59,511 nucleotides of DNA from Chitinophagaceae bacterium (GCA_025923075.1 JAICGN010000011.1:1-59511), one strand, 5' to 3'; positions 51,770 through 59,511 are shown, numbered from the stretch's first letter. Numbers and translations are program-made. Notes: generated by a model from the sequence alone, not told the origin.

Positions 51770-53581
51770 ATGCATGAAAAAGATAGCCTGCATGTAAACT
51801 GCAGTTGTGACAGTTGCCTTCAATTAAATGAAGCTGAAAAAAAACTTCATATTGAAATTTCTCAAAACAGCAGAAGGGAATTTTTTAAAACCGCAGGTAA
51901 ATTAGGATTAGGTATGGGCATTGGTGGCGGGTTGATCAGTCCGCTTGCAGCATCAACGTTACATACCGGGGAATCTGATTACAAAGCAAGATCATTGGAA
52001 AAAAGCAAGGTATTGCAAAATGGAAAAGCACAATTGCTCACATTGCTTCATACAGCAGACATTCATTCACAACTCAACATTCATGATGAATTCTTTATTG
52101 AAAACGGCAAGCCGGTTTATAAAAAGAGAGGCGGTTTTGCTACATTAAAGACCATGGTCAATGAATTGCGAAAAAAGAATCCATTGAATACCCTGGTGAT
52201 AGATGGTGGTGATTGTTTCCAGGGAAGTGGAATTGCAGCACTAACTGAAGGCAAAGCAATCATTCCATTGATGAATAATATTGGTTATGATATTATGTTG
52301 CCTGGCAACTGGGAAGTGGTCTATGGAAAAGAAATGATGATGAAAGATATGTTTGCTTATGATGGAGTAAAGGTTTGCGCCAACATGTTTCATGATACAA
52401 AAGATGAATTGGATGATGAATTGATTTTTCCTCCCTATTTTATTAAACATATAGCGGGTATCAAAATAGGTTTTATAGGGTATAATGATCCACTGACGCC
52501 CAAAAGACAATCACCGGCATATAGCGATGGTATACGTTTTACACCCCCTGAAAAAAATGTAATGAAATATATCCGCCTGCTCAGGGAATATGAAAAATGT
52601 GAGATGGTTTTTTTATTGACTCACATGGGACTGGCTCAGCAAGTTGGGCTAGCAAATATGGCGGAGGTGAAAGGGGTAGATTATATCCTTGGCGCCGACA
52701 CACATGAAAGAATAAGGAAACCAATTGAGGGGAAATACACGAAAGTAACTGAACCCGGCGCCTTTGGTTCTTTCATTTCGAAATTGGATATAGTGATTGA
52801 AGATGGAAAAATAAAAGAACAGAATTACCAGTTACTGGATGTAGATCCTTCGCGATATAAAGAAGATGAAGAAATGAAAATGCTGGTTAAAAAAACTAAA
52901 GAGCCATTTGAGAAAGAATTGAATAAAGTCGTCGGAAAAACCAGCACCCCGCTTGTAAGGTATTATGTGATCGAAACGCCTATGGATAATCTTATAACCG
53001 ATGCATTGATGTGGAAATTCAATCCTGACATTGCATTGAGTAATGGTTTTCGTTTTTGTCCACCGCTTGTACCCGACCCGAAAACAGGAATGGCAGATAT
53101 CACAAAAGATTTTTTATGGAGCATGTTGCCCGTTGATAGTGAAGCGAAAATGGGAACGGCAACCGGCCGACAGCTGTGGGATTGGATGGAGAAAGAGCTG
53201 GAGAATGCTTTTGCCAAAGATCCTGCAAACCGGTTTGGCGGTTGGGTAATTCGATTTAAAGGCATGCAAGTAAATTTTACAATTAATAAAGAAATGGGCA
53301 AAAGAGTTAATTGGATAAAAATAGATAGTAGCCCGATTGATCATAAGAGGGAATACAAATTTGTAGCATGCGAAAGAGAAGGTGATCCCGACACAACACT
53401 TTGCAGGGTAGATGGTGTTAAGGCGCCAACAAGATCAGGCTTTACACTTCATAATGTTATTGAAGAATATTTGAAAAAATTCTCACCTATTGCTCCAAAA
53501 ATTGAAGGGCGGTGTACGGCTACTGATGCTCCGGGGAATTTACTTACCCAGCTGTCCGGTGTTGGTTATGAGTTCAAATAA
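51770..53581 (+). CDS. soxB: SoxB-type sulfate thiol esterase
   Basis: The 603-residue protein belongs to the dimetal 5'-nucleotidase/SoxB family. LHTADIHSQLNIHDEF binds metal, and the SoxB-type PGNWEVVYG replaces the nucleotidase GNHEFD. ALSNGFRFC and a C-terminal 5'-nucleotidase domain follow. A Tat signal (SRREFFKTAGKLGLG, Arg35-Arg36) places it in the periplasm. The 34 residues before it include Cys11, Cys13 and Cys16. SoxB hydrolyses S-sulfo groups from SoxYZ, but no SoxAXYZ or CD lies here. Confidence 0.88.
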   Translation: MHEKDSLHVNCSCDSCLQLNEAEKKLHIEISQNSRREFFKTAGKLGLGMGIGGGLISPLAASTLHTGESDYKARSLEKSKVLQNGKAQLLTLLHTADIHSQLNIHDEFFIENGKPVYKKRGGFATLKTMVNELRKKNPLNTLVIDGGDCFQGSGIAALTEGKAIIPLMNNIGYDIMLPGNWEVVYGKEMMMKDMFAYDGVKVCANMFHDTKDELDDELIFPPYFIKHIAGIKIGFIGYNDPLTPKRQSPAYSDGIRFTPPEKNVMKYIRLLREYEKCEMVFLLTHMGLAQQVGLANMAEVKGVDYILGADTHERIRKPIEGKYTKVTEPGAFGSFISKLDIVIEDGKIKEQNYQLLDVDPSRYKEDEEMKMLVKKTKEPFEKELNKVVGKTSTPLVRYYVIETPMDNLITDALMWKFNPDIALSNGFRFCPPLVPDPKTGMADITKDFLWSMLPVDSEAKMGTATGRQLWDWMEKELENAFAKDPANRFGGWVIRFKGMQVNFTINKEMGKRVNWIKIDSSPIDHKREYKFVACEREGDPDTTLCRVDGVKAPTRSGFTLHNVIEEYLKKFSPIAPKIEGRCTATDAPGNLLTQLSGVGYEFK

Positions 53582-53582
53582 A

Positions 53583-53610
53583 AATGCAGGCAAAAGACTT
53601 TGCCTGCATT
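53583..53610. terminator. Terminator between soxB and the Tat-exported DsrE-like gene
   Basis: AATGCAGGCAAA and TTTGCCTGCATT form a perfect 12-bp stem with loop AGAC. A T-rich run follows on the minus strand, so it best ends the DsrE-like transcript at 53631. Confidence 0.8.
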
Positions 53611-53630
53611 AAAAAAAGTTAACGGATCTA

Positions 53631-54335
53631 TTACCCTGCAAAAATGTAACCACATCCTTTGTCCTGTGCACGGCCTAATGCCCATACACCTGAAGGTACT
53701 GGTTGTATACCGGGCAGTAGCGCATCTGTGAAATCTTTTTTCACATCTTCGTGTTTCAGATTCATAGACTGAGCAACGATGGCACTATAAACATTTATTG
53801 CAGCAGCACAGACAACAAACAACACACCATTTTCCTGAAGCTGATTCACACCTATCAATATTTCTCCGATACCAGGCACGGTATAAGCTCCTGATTTTGG
53901 CTTCCAGAAAGGATTACGTGTCGCAGGTTGTTTTGTTTCCGGATCGTTTGCTTCAAACACTTTACCTAAATTATATTTTGCCCACACTTTATCATCCATA
54001 GCATATCCAATTGATGAATGTCTTAACACCACCATGACGCTGCAATCCTTATTGGGTGAACCGGTGGCTTCATTAGTAAGCAGGAATACTCTTGGCCAGG
54101 CAAAAGGGTAAATTTCATGCGGATGTGGTGAATCAAAAACGATCCGATGTTTGCCGGTGATTTTTTTAAATATCTCCTCAGGGTCACCATAAACCTTAGG
54201 ATCAAAATGAGCTTCCCCTGCTAACGCACTTAATGATGGAGCAATGGTTGTCAAACCAACAGCAGCGGCACCTGTGGCAAGTGTCCCCAAAAAGTTTCTG
54301 CGGTTTGTTCCTTCCTTGAATTCGTTGGTATTCAT
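53631..54335 (-). CDS. Tat-exported DsrE-like protein
   Basis: The 234-residue protein has a twin-arginine signal (NRRNFLGTLATGAAAVGLTT). A DsrE-like domain follows with VLFVVCAAAINVYSA (candidate Cys) and the C-terminal LLPGIQPVPSGVWALGRAQ then GCGYIFAG. DsrE/DsrEFH relatives carry sulfane sulfur. The periplasmic location is unusual for DsrE. It is the only minus-strand gene of the island and lies opposite a second exported DsrE-like gene, separated by 120 bp. Confidence 0.75.
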   Translation of the reverse strand: MNTNEFKEGTNRRNFLGTLATGAAAVGLTTIAPSLSALAGEAHFDPKVYGDPEEIFKKITGKHRIVFDSPHPHEIYPFAWPRVFLLTNEATGSPNKDCSVMVVLRHSSIGYAMDDKVWAKYNLGKVFEANDPETKQPATRNPFWKPKSGAYTVPGIGEILIGVNQLQENGVLFVVCAAAINVYSAIVAQSMNLKHEDVKKDFTDALLPGIQPVPSGVWALGRAQDKGCGYIFAG

Positions 54336-54455
54336 AAAAAAGTTTTAATGATTTAAAAGAAAAAAGATCTGAAAAGCTACAAAAAAAAATGATACTGTGT
54401 TTTCCCAACCCAATTTTTCGTTTTTGTTCGTAATTTTTGCATAACACTTGGGATT

Positions 54456-54872
54456 ATGAAACGAATACTTTTAGTCGGTGCAATTTTGTTGGCAATAGTA
54501 ACTCAGCTATTTGCCCAAACAAGACCTTACAATGTAGTCTTCGACCTTACAACGGGAGATTCGGCCACTCATCAACGTGTAATTCGATGGATAAACAGTA
54601 TAATTGCTGGCTATCCGGATGCAAAAATTGAAGTAGTGCTTTATGGAAAAGCTTTGCCGATGGTAGAAACAGCTCAATCATCAGTTGCAAGTGATATAAA
54701 AAAACTTGCAGCCGGTAAAAATGTGATTTTTACGGTCTGTGAGCAAACGATGAAGATTCATAACGTGGAAAAAAATATGCTGATCCCCGGAGTTAAAATC
54801 GTACCGGATGGCATTTATGAACTGATCTCCAGACAGGCGGATGGGTACGGCTATATCAAAGTCACTAATTGA
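54456..54872 (+). CDS. Exported DsrE-like protein
   Basis: The 138-residue protein has a Sec signal peptide (MKRILLVGAILLAIVTQLFAQ). A DsrE/YchN-like fold follows, with FDLTTGDSATHQRVIRWINS and the candidate sulfur-carrier Cys95 in FTVCEQTMK. Its end MLIPGVKIVPDGIYELISRQ mirrors the C-terminus of the divergent Tat-exported protein, so the two are related by descent. No Crp-type site was seen in front of it. Confidence 0.82.
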   Translation: MKRILLVGAILLAIVTQLFAQTRPYNVVFDLTTGDSATHQRVIRWINSIIAGYPDAKIEVVLYGKALPMVETAQSSVASDIKKLAAGKNVIFTVCEQTMKIHNVEKNMLIPGVKIVPDGIYELISRQADGYGYIKVTN

Positions 54873-54891
54873 TTCAAAATCATGCCCAATC

Positions 54892-54935
54892 GTGACTTGT
54901 ATCACTGGATAGTATCCGCTATATATTTAGGTTTG
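54892..54935 (+). promoter_or_regulatory. Crp-type site and promoter before the SQR gene
   Basis: GTGAC-TTGT-ATCAC (54892-54905) is nearly palindromic. TAGGTTTG at 54928-54935 is a perfect TAnnTTTG whose first base is 29.5 bp from the palindrome centre. The ATG of the SQR gene is at 54952. Confidence 0.78.
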
Positions 54936-54951
54936 TACAAAATTGCAAACC

Positions 54952-56145
54952 ATGGCACATTTCCAAATATTGATAATTGGCGGCGGAAACGCAGGCATTT
55001 CAACTGCCGCACAACTGCTGCGCAGGAAAAAAGATCTTCATATAGCAATCATAGAACCTTCGGAAAAACACTATTATCAACCGGCATGGACACTTGTTGG
55101 CGCCGGAGTTTTTGATATCAAAAGGACAATTCGAAATGAAGAGTCGGTGATGCCTCGGAACGTCAAATGGATCAAAGAAGCTGCGGCCTTTTTTGAACCA
55201 CAAAATAATACAGTTATAACTGCCCAAGGAAACAGTTACACTTACGATTACCTGGTTGTCGCACCTGGAATACAACTTAACTGGCGCGATGTAAAAGGAT
55301 TAAAAGAAACGATCGGCAAAAATGCTGTTACAAGTAATTACTCATACCAGTATGCACCTTACACATACGAATGCCTGAAAAATATCAAGCCCGGTGATAC
55401 CATTTTTTTTACAGCGCCATCCACACCAACAAAATGCGGCGGGGCTCCCCAAAAAGTAATGTACATGACTGCTGATTATCTTAGACGTAAAGGAATTTTG
55501 AAAGATGTAACGTTAGAATTTGTCTCCGGTGGCAGCATGCTGTTTGGTATAAAGAAGTATGCAGCATCACTACAAAAAATAGTGGATAAGTATGGCATTA
55601 TACTGCATTTCAAATATGACCTTATTGCGATTGATGGGGAAAAAAGAGAAGCCACTTTTAAACTGATGAATGATGCAGGTGGCGCTACTGTGACGAGGAA
55701 ATTTGATATGATCCATGTAACACCTCCGCAAAGTGCTCCGGATTTTATTCGTCAAAGTCCGCTGGTAGATGTAAAAGGATGGGTTGATGTAAATAAGTAC
55801 ACGTTACAGCATACAAAATTTCAAAACATATTTTCGTTAGGCGATGTTACTAACACCCCAAATGCCAAAACAGGTGCTGCAGTAAGGAAACAAGTTCCAG
55901 TACTTGTAAAAAATCTCATTGCATTGATCGAACACCATTCAATGACAGAAAAATACTCAGGTTATGGAAGCTGCCCGCTCACTGTTGGGTATGGTAAATT
56001 AGTGCTTGCAGAATTCGGATACGATAATAAGGTGATGGAGACATTTCCATTTGACCAGGCCAAACCAAGACGAAGCATGTGGCTTTTGAAAAAATATGTG
56101 CTACCATGGCTTTACTGGCATAAAATATTAAAAGGCTCCGCCTAA
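54952..56145 (+). CDS. sqr: Type II sulfide:quinone oxidoreductase
   Basis: The 397-residue FAD protein has the dinucleotide motif ILIIGGGNAGISTAAQLL. It carries two redox cysteines, Cys162 in TKCGGAP and Cys341 in GSCPLTVGYG, as in human SQOR (type II). SLGDVTNTPNAKTGAA is the second FAD motif. It oxidises sulfide at the membrane, passing electrons to quinone and sulfur to a thiol acceptor. The frame is open from TTG 54943, but ATG 54952 is preferred. A Crp-type site precedes it. Confidence 0.92.
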   Translation: MAHFQILIIGGGNAGISTAAQLLRRKKDLHIAIIEPSEKHYYQPAWTLVGAGVFDIKRTIRNEESVMPRNVKWIKEAAAFFEPQNNTVITAQGNSYTYDYLVVAPGIQLNWRDVKGLKETIGKNAVTSNYSYQYAPYTYECLKNIKPGDTIFFTAPSTPTKCGGAPQKVMYMTADYLRRKGILKDVTLEFVSGGSMLFGIKKYAASLQKIVDKYGIILHFKYDLIAIDGEKREATFKLMNDAGGATVTRKFDMIHVTPPQSAPDFIRQSPLVDVKGWVDVNKYTLQHTKFQNIFSLGDVTNTPNAKTGAAVRKQVPVLVKNLIALIEHHSMTEKYSGYGSCPLTVGYGKLVLAEFGYDNKVMETFPFDQAKPRRSMWLLKKYVLPWLYWHKILKGSA

Positions 56146-56149
56146 CTTC

Positions 56150-56193
56150 GTAACATTTGTCACTCATCATTCCAATGCTTTTGCAGACCTTTG
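56150..56193 (+). promoter_or_regulatory. Crp-type site and promoter before the DUF6132-trx-DUF983 row
   Basis: GTAAC-ATTT-GTCAC (56150-56163) differs by one base from the palindrome. GACCTTTG at 56186-56193 is -7-like, and its first base lies 29.5 bp from the palindrome centre. The next ATG is at 56198, which leaves almost no leader. Confidence 0.65.
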
Positions 56194-56197
56194 CGCA

Positions 56198-56410
56198 ATG
56201 AAGAATTTTCTTTTTCAAAACAAACTACTAATTATCGGCATTGTGTTGGGAGCTGTTGGTGGTTTTATTTATTGGAAACTTGTTGGCTGCAACAGCGGGA
56301 CTTGTATGATCACTTCAAAATGGCATAACAGCACAGCGTATGGTGCAGTAATGGGTGGTTTATTTTTAAGCATTTTTAAAAACAAAAAAGATGGGCCCGA
56401 CAACAAATAA
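56198..56410 (+). CDS. DUF6132-type small membrane protein
   Basis: The 70-residue protein has two transmembrane helices and the loop GCNSGTCMITSKWH, with Cys-x4-Cys between them. The small DUF6132 family often lies near thioredoxin or sulfur genes. It may relay redox or thiol groups at the inner membrane, but that is inference. It overlaps the thioredoxin gene by 20 bp. Confidence 0.8.
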   Translation: MKNFLFQNKLLIIGIVLGAVGGFIYWKLVGCNSGTCMITSKWHNSTAYGAVMGGLFLSIFKNKKDGPDNK

Positions 56411-56726
56411 GACGGAAACCTTTAATGACCTGATCCAGGGTGATACACCTGTATTAGTTGACTTTTCGGCGGAATGGTGTCAGCCATGTAAACTTATGAA
56501 ACCAATTTTGGAAGAACTGCATGAAAAGATGGGGAATGAAATAAGAATAATAAAAGTGGATATCGATCAGAGTCCTGCGGCTTCATCCTTTTATAATGTA
56601 ACCAGTGTGCCGACACTTATGCTTTTCCAAAAAGGAAAAATATTGTGGCGACAGCCCGGAGTAGTGCCCGCGGTTTCTTTGCAAAAAATAATTAATCAAT
56701 TTATATCGCAGAATAATGCCAGGTAG
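56391..56726 (+). CDS. Thioredoxin
   Basis: The 111-residue protein has the thioredoxin fold with active site AEWCQPCKLM. The usual WCGPC glycine is replaced by Gln, which may shift the redox potential. The cis-Pro segment SVPTLMLFQKG is present. It lies in the cytoplasm. Its position after DUF6132 suggests reduction of protein or low-molecular-weight persulfides in sulfur metabolism. It overlaps DUF6132 at the 5' end and DUF983 by 11 bp. Confidence 0.92.
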   Translation: MGPTTNKTETFNDLIQGDTPVLVDFSAEWCQPCKLMKPILEELHEKMGNEIRIIKVDIDQSPAASSFYNVTSVPTLMLFQKGKILWRQPGVVPAVSLQKIINQFISQNNAR

Positions 56727-57171
56727 AAAGAAGCGCGGTTATCTTACTTCAACTTTAGGATGTCGTTGTCCACGTTGCAGAGAAGGCAGACTCTTCAAAA
56801 ATAAAGTTAGTATAAGTCTTAAGAAGAATATGGCGATGCCCAAATGTTGCAACGTTTGCGGACAGCCTACCGAAAAAGAACCGGGTTTTTATTATGGTAC
56901 CGGCTATGTTAGCTATGCACTTGGTGTCGGAATAAGCATAGCTACTTTTATTGCCTGGTTTGTATTGATCGGAATGTCAGTTCACGATAATCGTTTTTTC
57001 TATTGGCTGATTGCTAATGCGATCATTCTGGTTCTTTCGCAACCATGGTTGATGCGGGTATCACGCAGCATTTGGATCTCCTGGTTTGTAAAATACGATC
57101 CTCATTGGGAAAAGAATCCATTAAAGAAAGAAGAAATAGAGCGAATTATTCCTGAACAACAAATGAACTGA
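56716..57171 (+). CDS. DUF983 membrane protein with zinc-ribbon-like N-terminus
   Basis: The 151-residue protein starts with Cys pairs (GCRCPRCREGRLF and CCNVCGQP), typical of a zinc ribbon. YYGTGYVSYALGVG and two transmembrane helices follow. The family is DUF983 and its function is unknown. Overlap with trx and the shared upstream Crp-type site suggest it belongs to the sulfur regulon. Confidence 0.88.
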   Translation: MPGRKKRGYLTSTLGCRCPRCREGRLFKNKVSISLKKNMAMPKCCNVCGQPTEKEPGFYYGTGYVSYALGVGISIATFIAWFVLIGMSVHDNRFFYWLIANAIILVLSQPWLMRVSRSIWISWFVKYDPHWEKNPLKKEEIERIIPEQQMN

Positions 57172-57228
57172 GGCGTATTTTCTTATTTTTGCCGCCTTGA
57201 TCCATGAATTCTTAGTGAACATGGACCC

Positions 57229-57315
57229 GGAGACCTGCTCGAGTGGTTGAAGAGGCACGCCTGGAAAGTGTGTATACGGGAAACCGTATCGAGGGTTCGA
57301 ATCCCTCGGTCTCCG
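57229..57315 (+). tRNA. tRNA-Ser (anticodon GGA)
   Basis: GGAGACC pairs with GGTCTCC as the acceptor stem. The anticodon stem CACGC/GTGTG encloses loop CTGGAAA with anticodon GGA at 57263-57265. A long variable arm (TACGG...CCGTA) follows, as expected for class II Ser tRNA. The T-loop GGTTCGAATCC is canonical. CCA is not encoded. Confidence 0.97.
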
Positions 57316-57360
57316 CGATTTTTACCCTGGTTTTTTTAAGTATATAAGATCTCACCCCGC

Positions 57361-57591
57361 ATGAAAAAAATCTGGTTCGTCTTTTTAACCTATTTCTCAT
57401 TATCCTGCAGCAAAAACAAAATCCATTGTTACGAATGTGATTTTAGTACAATTGATCATCCAAATAGTTCACCTGGAACTTATCAACACGCAGGATGCAT
57501 GACTAAAGACGAATGGGAAACAATTATATTCACCGATCCGCTGGGAAGCAAAATACTTGACAAGGAAAAATATTGCCGAAAGAACCGATAG
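57361..57591 (+). CDS. Small Cys-rich lipoprotein
   Basis: The 76-residue protein has a lipoprotein signal with lipobox-like LSC. Further cysteines follow (HCYECDF, AGCMTK, KYC), which may form disulfides in the periplasm or on the surface. No family was recognised. It lies 46 bp after the tRNA and before the convergent TatD gene. Confidence 0.6.
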   Translation: MKKIWFVFLTYFSLSCSKNKIHCYECDFSTIDHPNSSPGTYQHAGCMTKDEWETIIFTDPLGSKILDKEKYCRKNR

Positions 57592-57634
57592 GTTTCCGAG
57601 TGATTATTGAAGGCTATTAATTAGGTCTCCGCAT

Positions 57635-58399
57635 TTAAAGACAGAATAGGTTCCTTGCATTATTTGTTGTGACCATTTCAATCTCGTTTTTCGAAATATT
57701 CTTTATTTCACTTAGTTTTTCAACAACATATTTCAGGTAACTGCATTCATTTCTTTTACCCCTGAATGGAACCGGCGCCAAATAAGGTGCATCCGTTTCT
57801 AAGATCACGTGTTTCATATCAACATCAGCCAATACCCGGTCCAATCCGGAATTCTTAAACGTAATGACCCCTCCTATTCCCAAATAAAATCCAAGTTCAA
57901 TGATCTGTTTTGCCTGTATAATATTGCCGGAAAAACAATGAAATACGCCTTTTAAATTCCCGTTCTGTTTGTTACCAATCACCTTGATGCATTCATCAAT
58001 TGAATCGCGCGAATGGATCACAACTGGCACATCATAGTGGATTGCCAATTCGATCTGCATCTGAAATGATTCGTATTGTTCTTTTATGAAAGTCCGATCC
58101 CAGTAAAAATCCAGACCGGTCTCACCTACCGCCACGAACTTCCTTTGTTCCAAATGATCCTCTACAATTTTTAGCTCCTCCTGATACCCCTCTTTTACCG
58201 AGCACGGATGAAGACCCATCATGCCGCGACACGCACCTGAAAAATCCTCCTCGACTCCGAACATAATCGAATGGGTCTGATTATCAATGGCAGGCATCAA
58301 AACAAGTCTAACCCCTTCATTTTCAGCTCTTGCAAGCATTTCCGCCCGATCTGTATCAAATTCCGGCAGGTAAATATGACTATGGGTATCGATTATCAT
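57635..58399 (-). CDS. tatD: TatD-family metal-dependent hydrolase
   Basis: The 254-residue protein has MIIDTHSHIYLPEF with the HxH metal site. GETGLDFYW, VVIHSRDS, FHCFSGN and LETDAPYLAP follow. TatD-type enzymes are 3'-5' DNases or D-aminoacyl deacylase-like metal hydrolases. ATG 58399 is preferred, since the longer frame adds 16 residues without similarity. All metal ligands are present. Function within the TatD family is not fixed. Confidence 0.92.
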   Translation of the reverse strand: MIIDTHSHIYLPEFDTDRAEMLARAENEGVRLVLMPAIDNQTHSIMFGVEEDFSGACRGMMGLHPCSVKEGYQEELKIVEDHLEQRKFVAVGETGLDFYWDRTFIKEQYESFQMQIELAIHYDVPVVIHSRDSIDECIKVIGNKQNGNLKGVFHCFSGNIIQAKQIIELGFYLGIGGVITFKNSGLDRVLADVDMKHVILETDAPYLAPVPFRGKRNECSYLKYVVEKLSEIKNISKNEIEMVTTNNARNLFCL

Positions 58400-58514
58400 A
58401 GTTTTGTATTGGTTTTCAATGATCAAGACGCTCAAAATTCTTAACAAAGCCTTAAACGAAGTTCAATATTTCCAGTCACAGACTCGTTATTTGTAAACCT
58501 ACAAAATCAATATT

Positions 58515-59435
58515 ATGAAACTGTTTTTAAATCCTACCCGTTTAGTGGCCCTGGTTTTTGGTTCATTTATCATTTTTGGTTCATGTAAAAAAGAAACGAG
58601 CGCCGACACTGCACAGGAAGAATTTGCCTCAAGAGCATCATCCGAGGGCGATGCGGAATCCGATGAGATTTTCAACGAGGTGTTTGACAACGTAATGGGG
58701 GTGAATGCGGATGTCGCTTTTGGCGGCACCGGGGTATTTGGCAGAATGAATGCCGGAACGCCTGGCGAAACCGCCCGCTTAACAGCCTGCCCGGATGTGA
58801 CAATTACTCATCTCAGCACAACGAGCGTATTTCCCGTAAAAATCACAATGGACTTCGGCACCGGTTGTACCGGTCGTGATGGAAGGAACCGTTCGGGAAA
58901 AATAATAACCGAATATACAAATCGACTGATGGTACCTGGGGCTAAAGCAACAACCACCTTTGAAAATTACACCGTCGATAGCATTGAAGTGGCGGGAACT
59001 CAGATTATCACCAATCAAAGTGATATTATTTCAACTACTTGTATGACGCATAAATGGAAAGTAGCAGTAGAAAACGCAAAACTCATAAAGCCAAATGGAA
59101 ATTATGTGGAATGGCACAGCACGAGAAGTATAGTTCAATTGGAGGGTATGTGTACCCCATTTATACCACTTGACGACATTTATAAAATTGAAGGGACCTC
59201 GAATGGTAAGGCAAAAAGGGGTAATCTACTTATTGCATGGACAGCTGAAACAGCTGATCCATTGATTAAAAAATTCAGTTGTCGCTGGTTAGTAAAAGGA
59301 GTTACCAGAATCATTAGACAAAATCTGGCTACAAATTCGCCATGGGTCGCAACCATAAACTACGGGAATGGGGACTGTGACAACAAAGCCCTGGCAACAA
59401 TAAATGGGGTACCCCATATAATTACTTTGCCGTAA
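58515..59435 (+). CDS. Exported lipoprotein of unknown function
   Basis: The 306-residue protein has a lipoprotein signal (lipobox FGSC). The following 50 residues are acidic and the rest is beta-rich with several cysteines (GTGCTGRDGR, TTCMTHKW, FSCRW, GDCDN). Proteins of this plan are common in Chitinophagaceae and have no known role. It is likely to sit on the outer membrane or cell surface. Confidence 0.65.
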   Translation: MKLFLNPTRLVALVFGSFIIFGSCKKETSADTAQEEFASRASSEGDAESDEIFNEVFDNVMGVNADVAFGGTGVFGRMNAGTPGETARLTACPDVTITHLSTTSVFPVKITMDFGTGCTGRDGRNRSGKIITEYTNRLMVPGAKATTTFENYTVDSIEVAGTQIITNQSDIISTTCMTHKWKVAVENAKLIKPNGNYVEWHSTRSIVQLEGMCTPFIPLDDIYKIEGTSNGKAKRGNLLIAWTAETADPLIKKFSCRWLVKGVTRIIRQNLATNSPWVATINYGNGDCDNKALATINGVPHIITLP

Positions 59436-59485
59436 TTAAAAAATTATTATACCTTTAAACCAGTTTTCATAGGGTACGGATTAAA

Positions 59486-59511
59486 AACGGGCCAGGGTTT
59501 CTACCCAGGCC
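59486..59511. repeat. Inverted repeat cut by the window edge
   Basis: GGCCAGGGT and ACCCAGGCC enclose a short loop. It lies 50 bp after the lipoprotein stop and could be a terminator, but the downstream sequence is outside the window. Confidence 0.35.

Noticed and set aside
54336-54455. Crp-type site between the divergent DsrE-like genes
   Set aside because: No GTRAY-N4-RTCAC palindrome was found in this spacer, so neither gene was assigned to the regulon.
1-59511. CRISPR array, prophage or integrative element
   Set aside because: No regularly spaced direct repeats, integrase, transposase or phage structural genes were seen. The repeats are short palindromes.

Overview
The window looks like a chromosomal segment from a Bacteroidota bacterium, most likely the Chitinophagaceae. 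It carries type IX secretion genes (PorU, PorV, GldJ, PorP/SprF-like), BshA, an arginine cluster with the N-acyl-ornithine carbamoyltransferase type ArgF', many outer-membrane beta-barrels and lipoproteins, TAnnTTTG-type -7 promoter elements, and few Shine-Dalgarno sequences. No rRNA, phage, IS transposase or CRISPR array was seen. One tRNA (Ser-GGA) is present.

Layout. 1-7.6 kb: partial TPR protein, NTF2-VOC fusion, PGM1-type ATP-grasp ligase, internally deleted AnmK relative, upp, PorP/SprF protein, small barrel, cupin and a TPR membrane protein. 7.8-12.5 kb: minus-strand envelope genes (one-POTRA barrel, metal-domain/AraC fusion, PepSY-like protein, PorT-like barrel, OmpA with glycine zipper). 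12.5-17 kb: regulatory-rich spacer with two tiny membrane ORFs, then MlaE-F-D-type lipid transport and an alpha/beta hydrolase. 17-21.1 kb: SLC13 transporter, 3-methyladenine glycosylase, EI24-like membrane protein, RsmI-like methylase. 21.2-30.6 kb: arginine cluster GNAT-argG-argC-(four-helix-bundle insert)-argD-argF'-argB-argE-argH. 30.7-44.5 kb: M28 peptidase, bshA, EnvC-like protein, DUF4292 lipoprotein, dut, ispF, porV, porU, gldJ, murF. 44.5-57.2 kb: sulfur-oxidation island. 57.2-59.5 kb: tRNA-Ser, small lipoprotein, TatD, large lipoprotein.

The sulfur island combines a Crp-type regulator, TauE exporter, CstB-like persulfide dioxygenase-rhodanese, two single rhodaneses, an OprD-like porin, a split YeeE/YedE transporter pair, a TsdA-like diheme cytochrome, SoxB without SoxAXYZ, two exported DsrE-like proteins, type II SQR, DUF6132, thioredoxin and DUF983. 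Four transcription units in it have a GTRAY-N4-RTCAC palindrome placed 28.5-29.5 bp upstream of a TAnnTTTG-like -7 element. This predicts that the local Crp protein activates them as one regulon. BshA nearby could supply bacillithiol as persulfide carrier.

The strongest unexplained signal is a second promoter class with six copies between 7.0 and 16.1 kb. Each has two TRTAAC-type hexamers exactly 21 bp apart, followed about 22 nt later by a CTTTGC-like -7 element. The copies precede envelope or stress-type genes, tiny membrane ORFs and a possible small RNA. The arginine genes also carry in-frame palindromic mini-repeats, and a four-helix-bundle ORF between argC and argD is flanked by inverted repeats.
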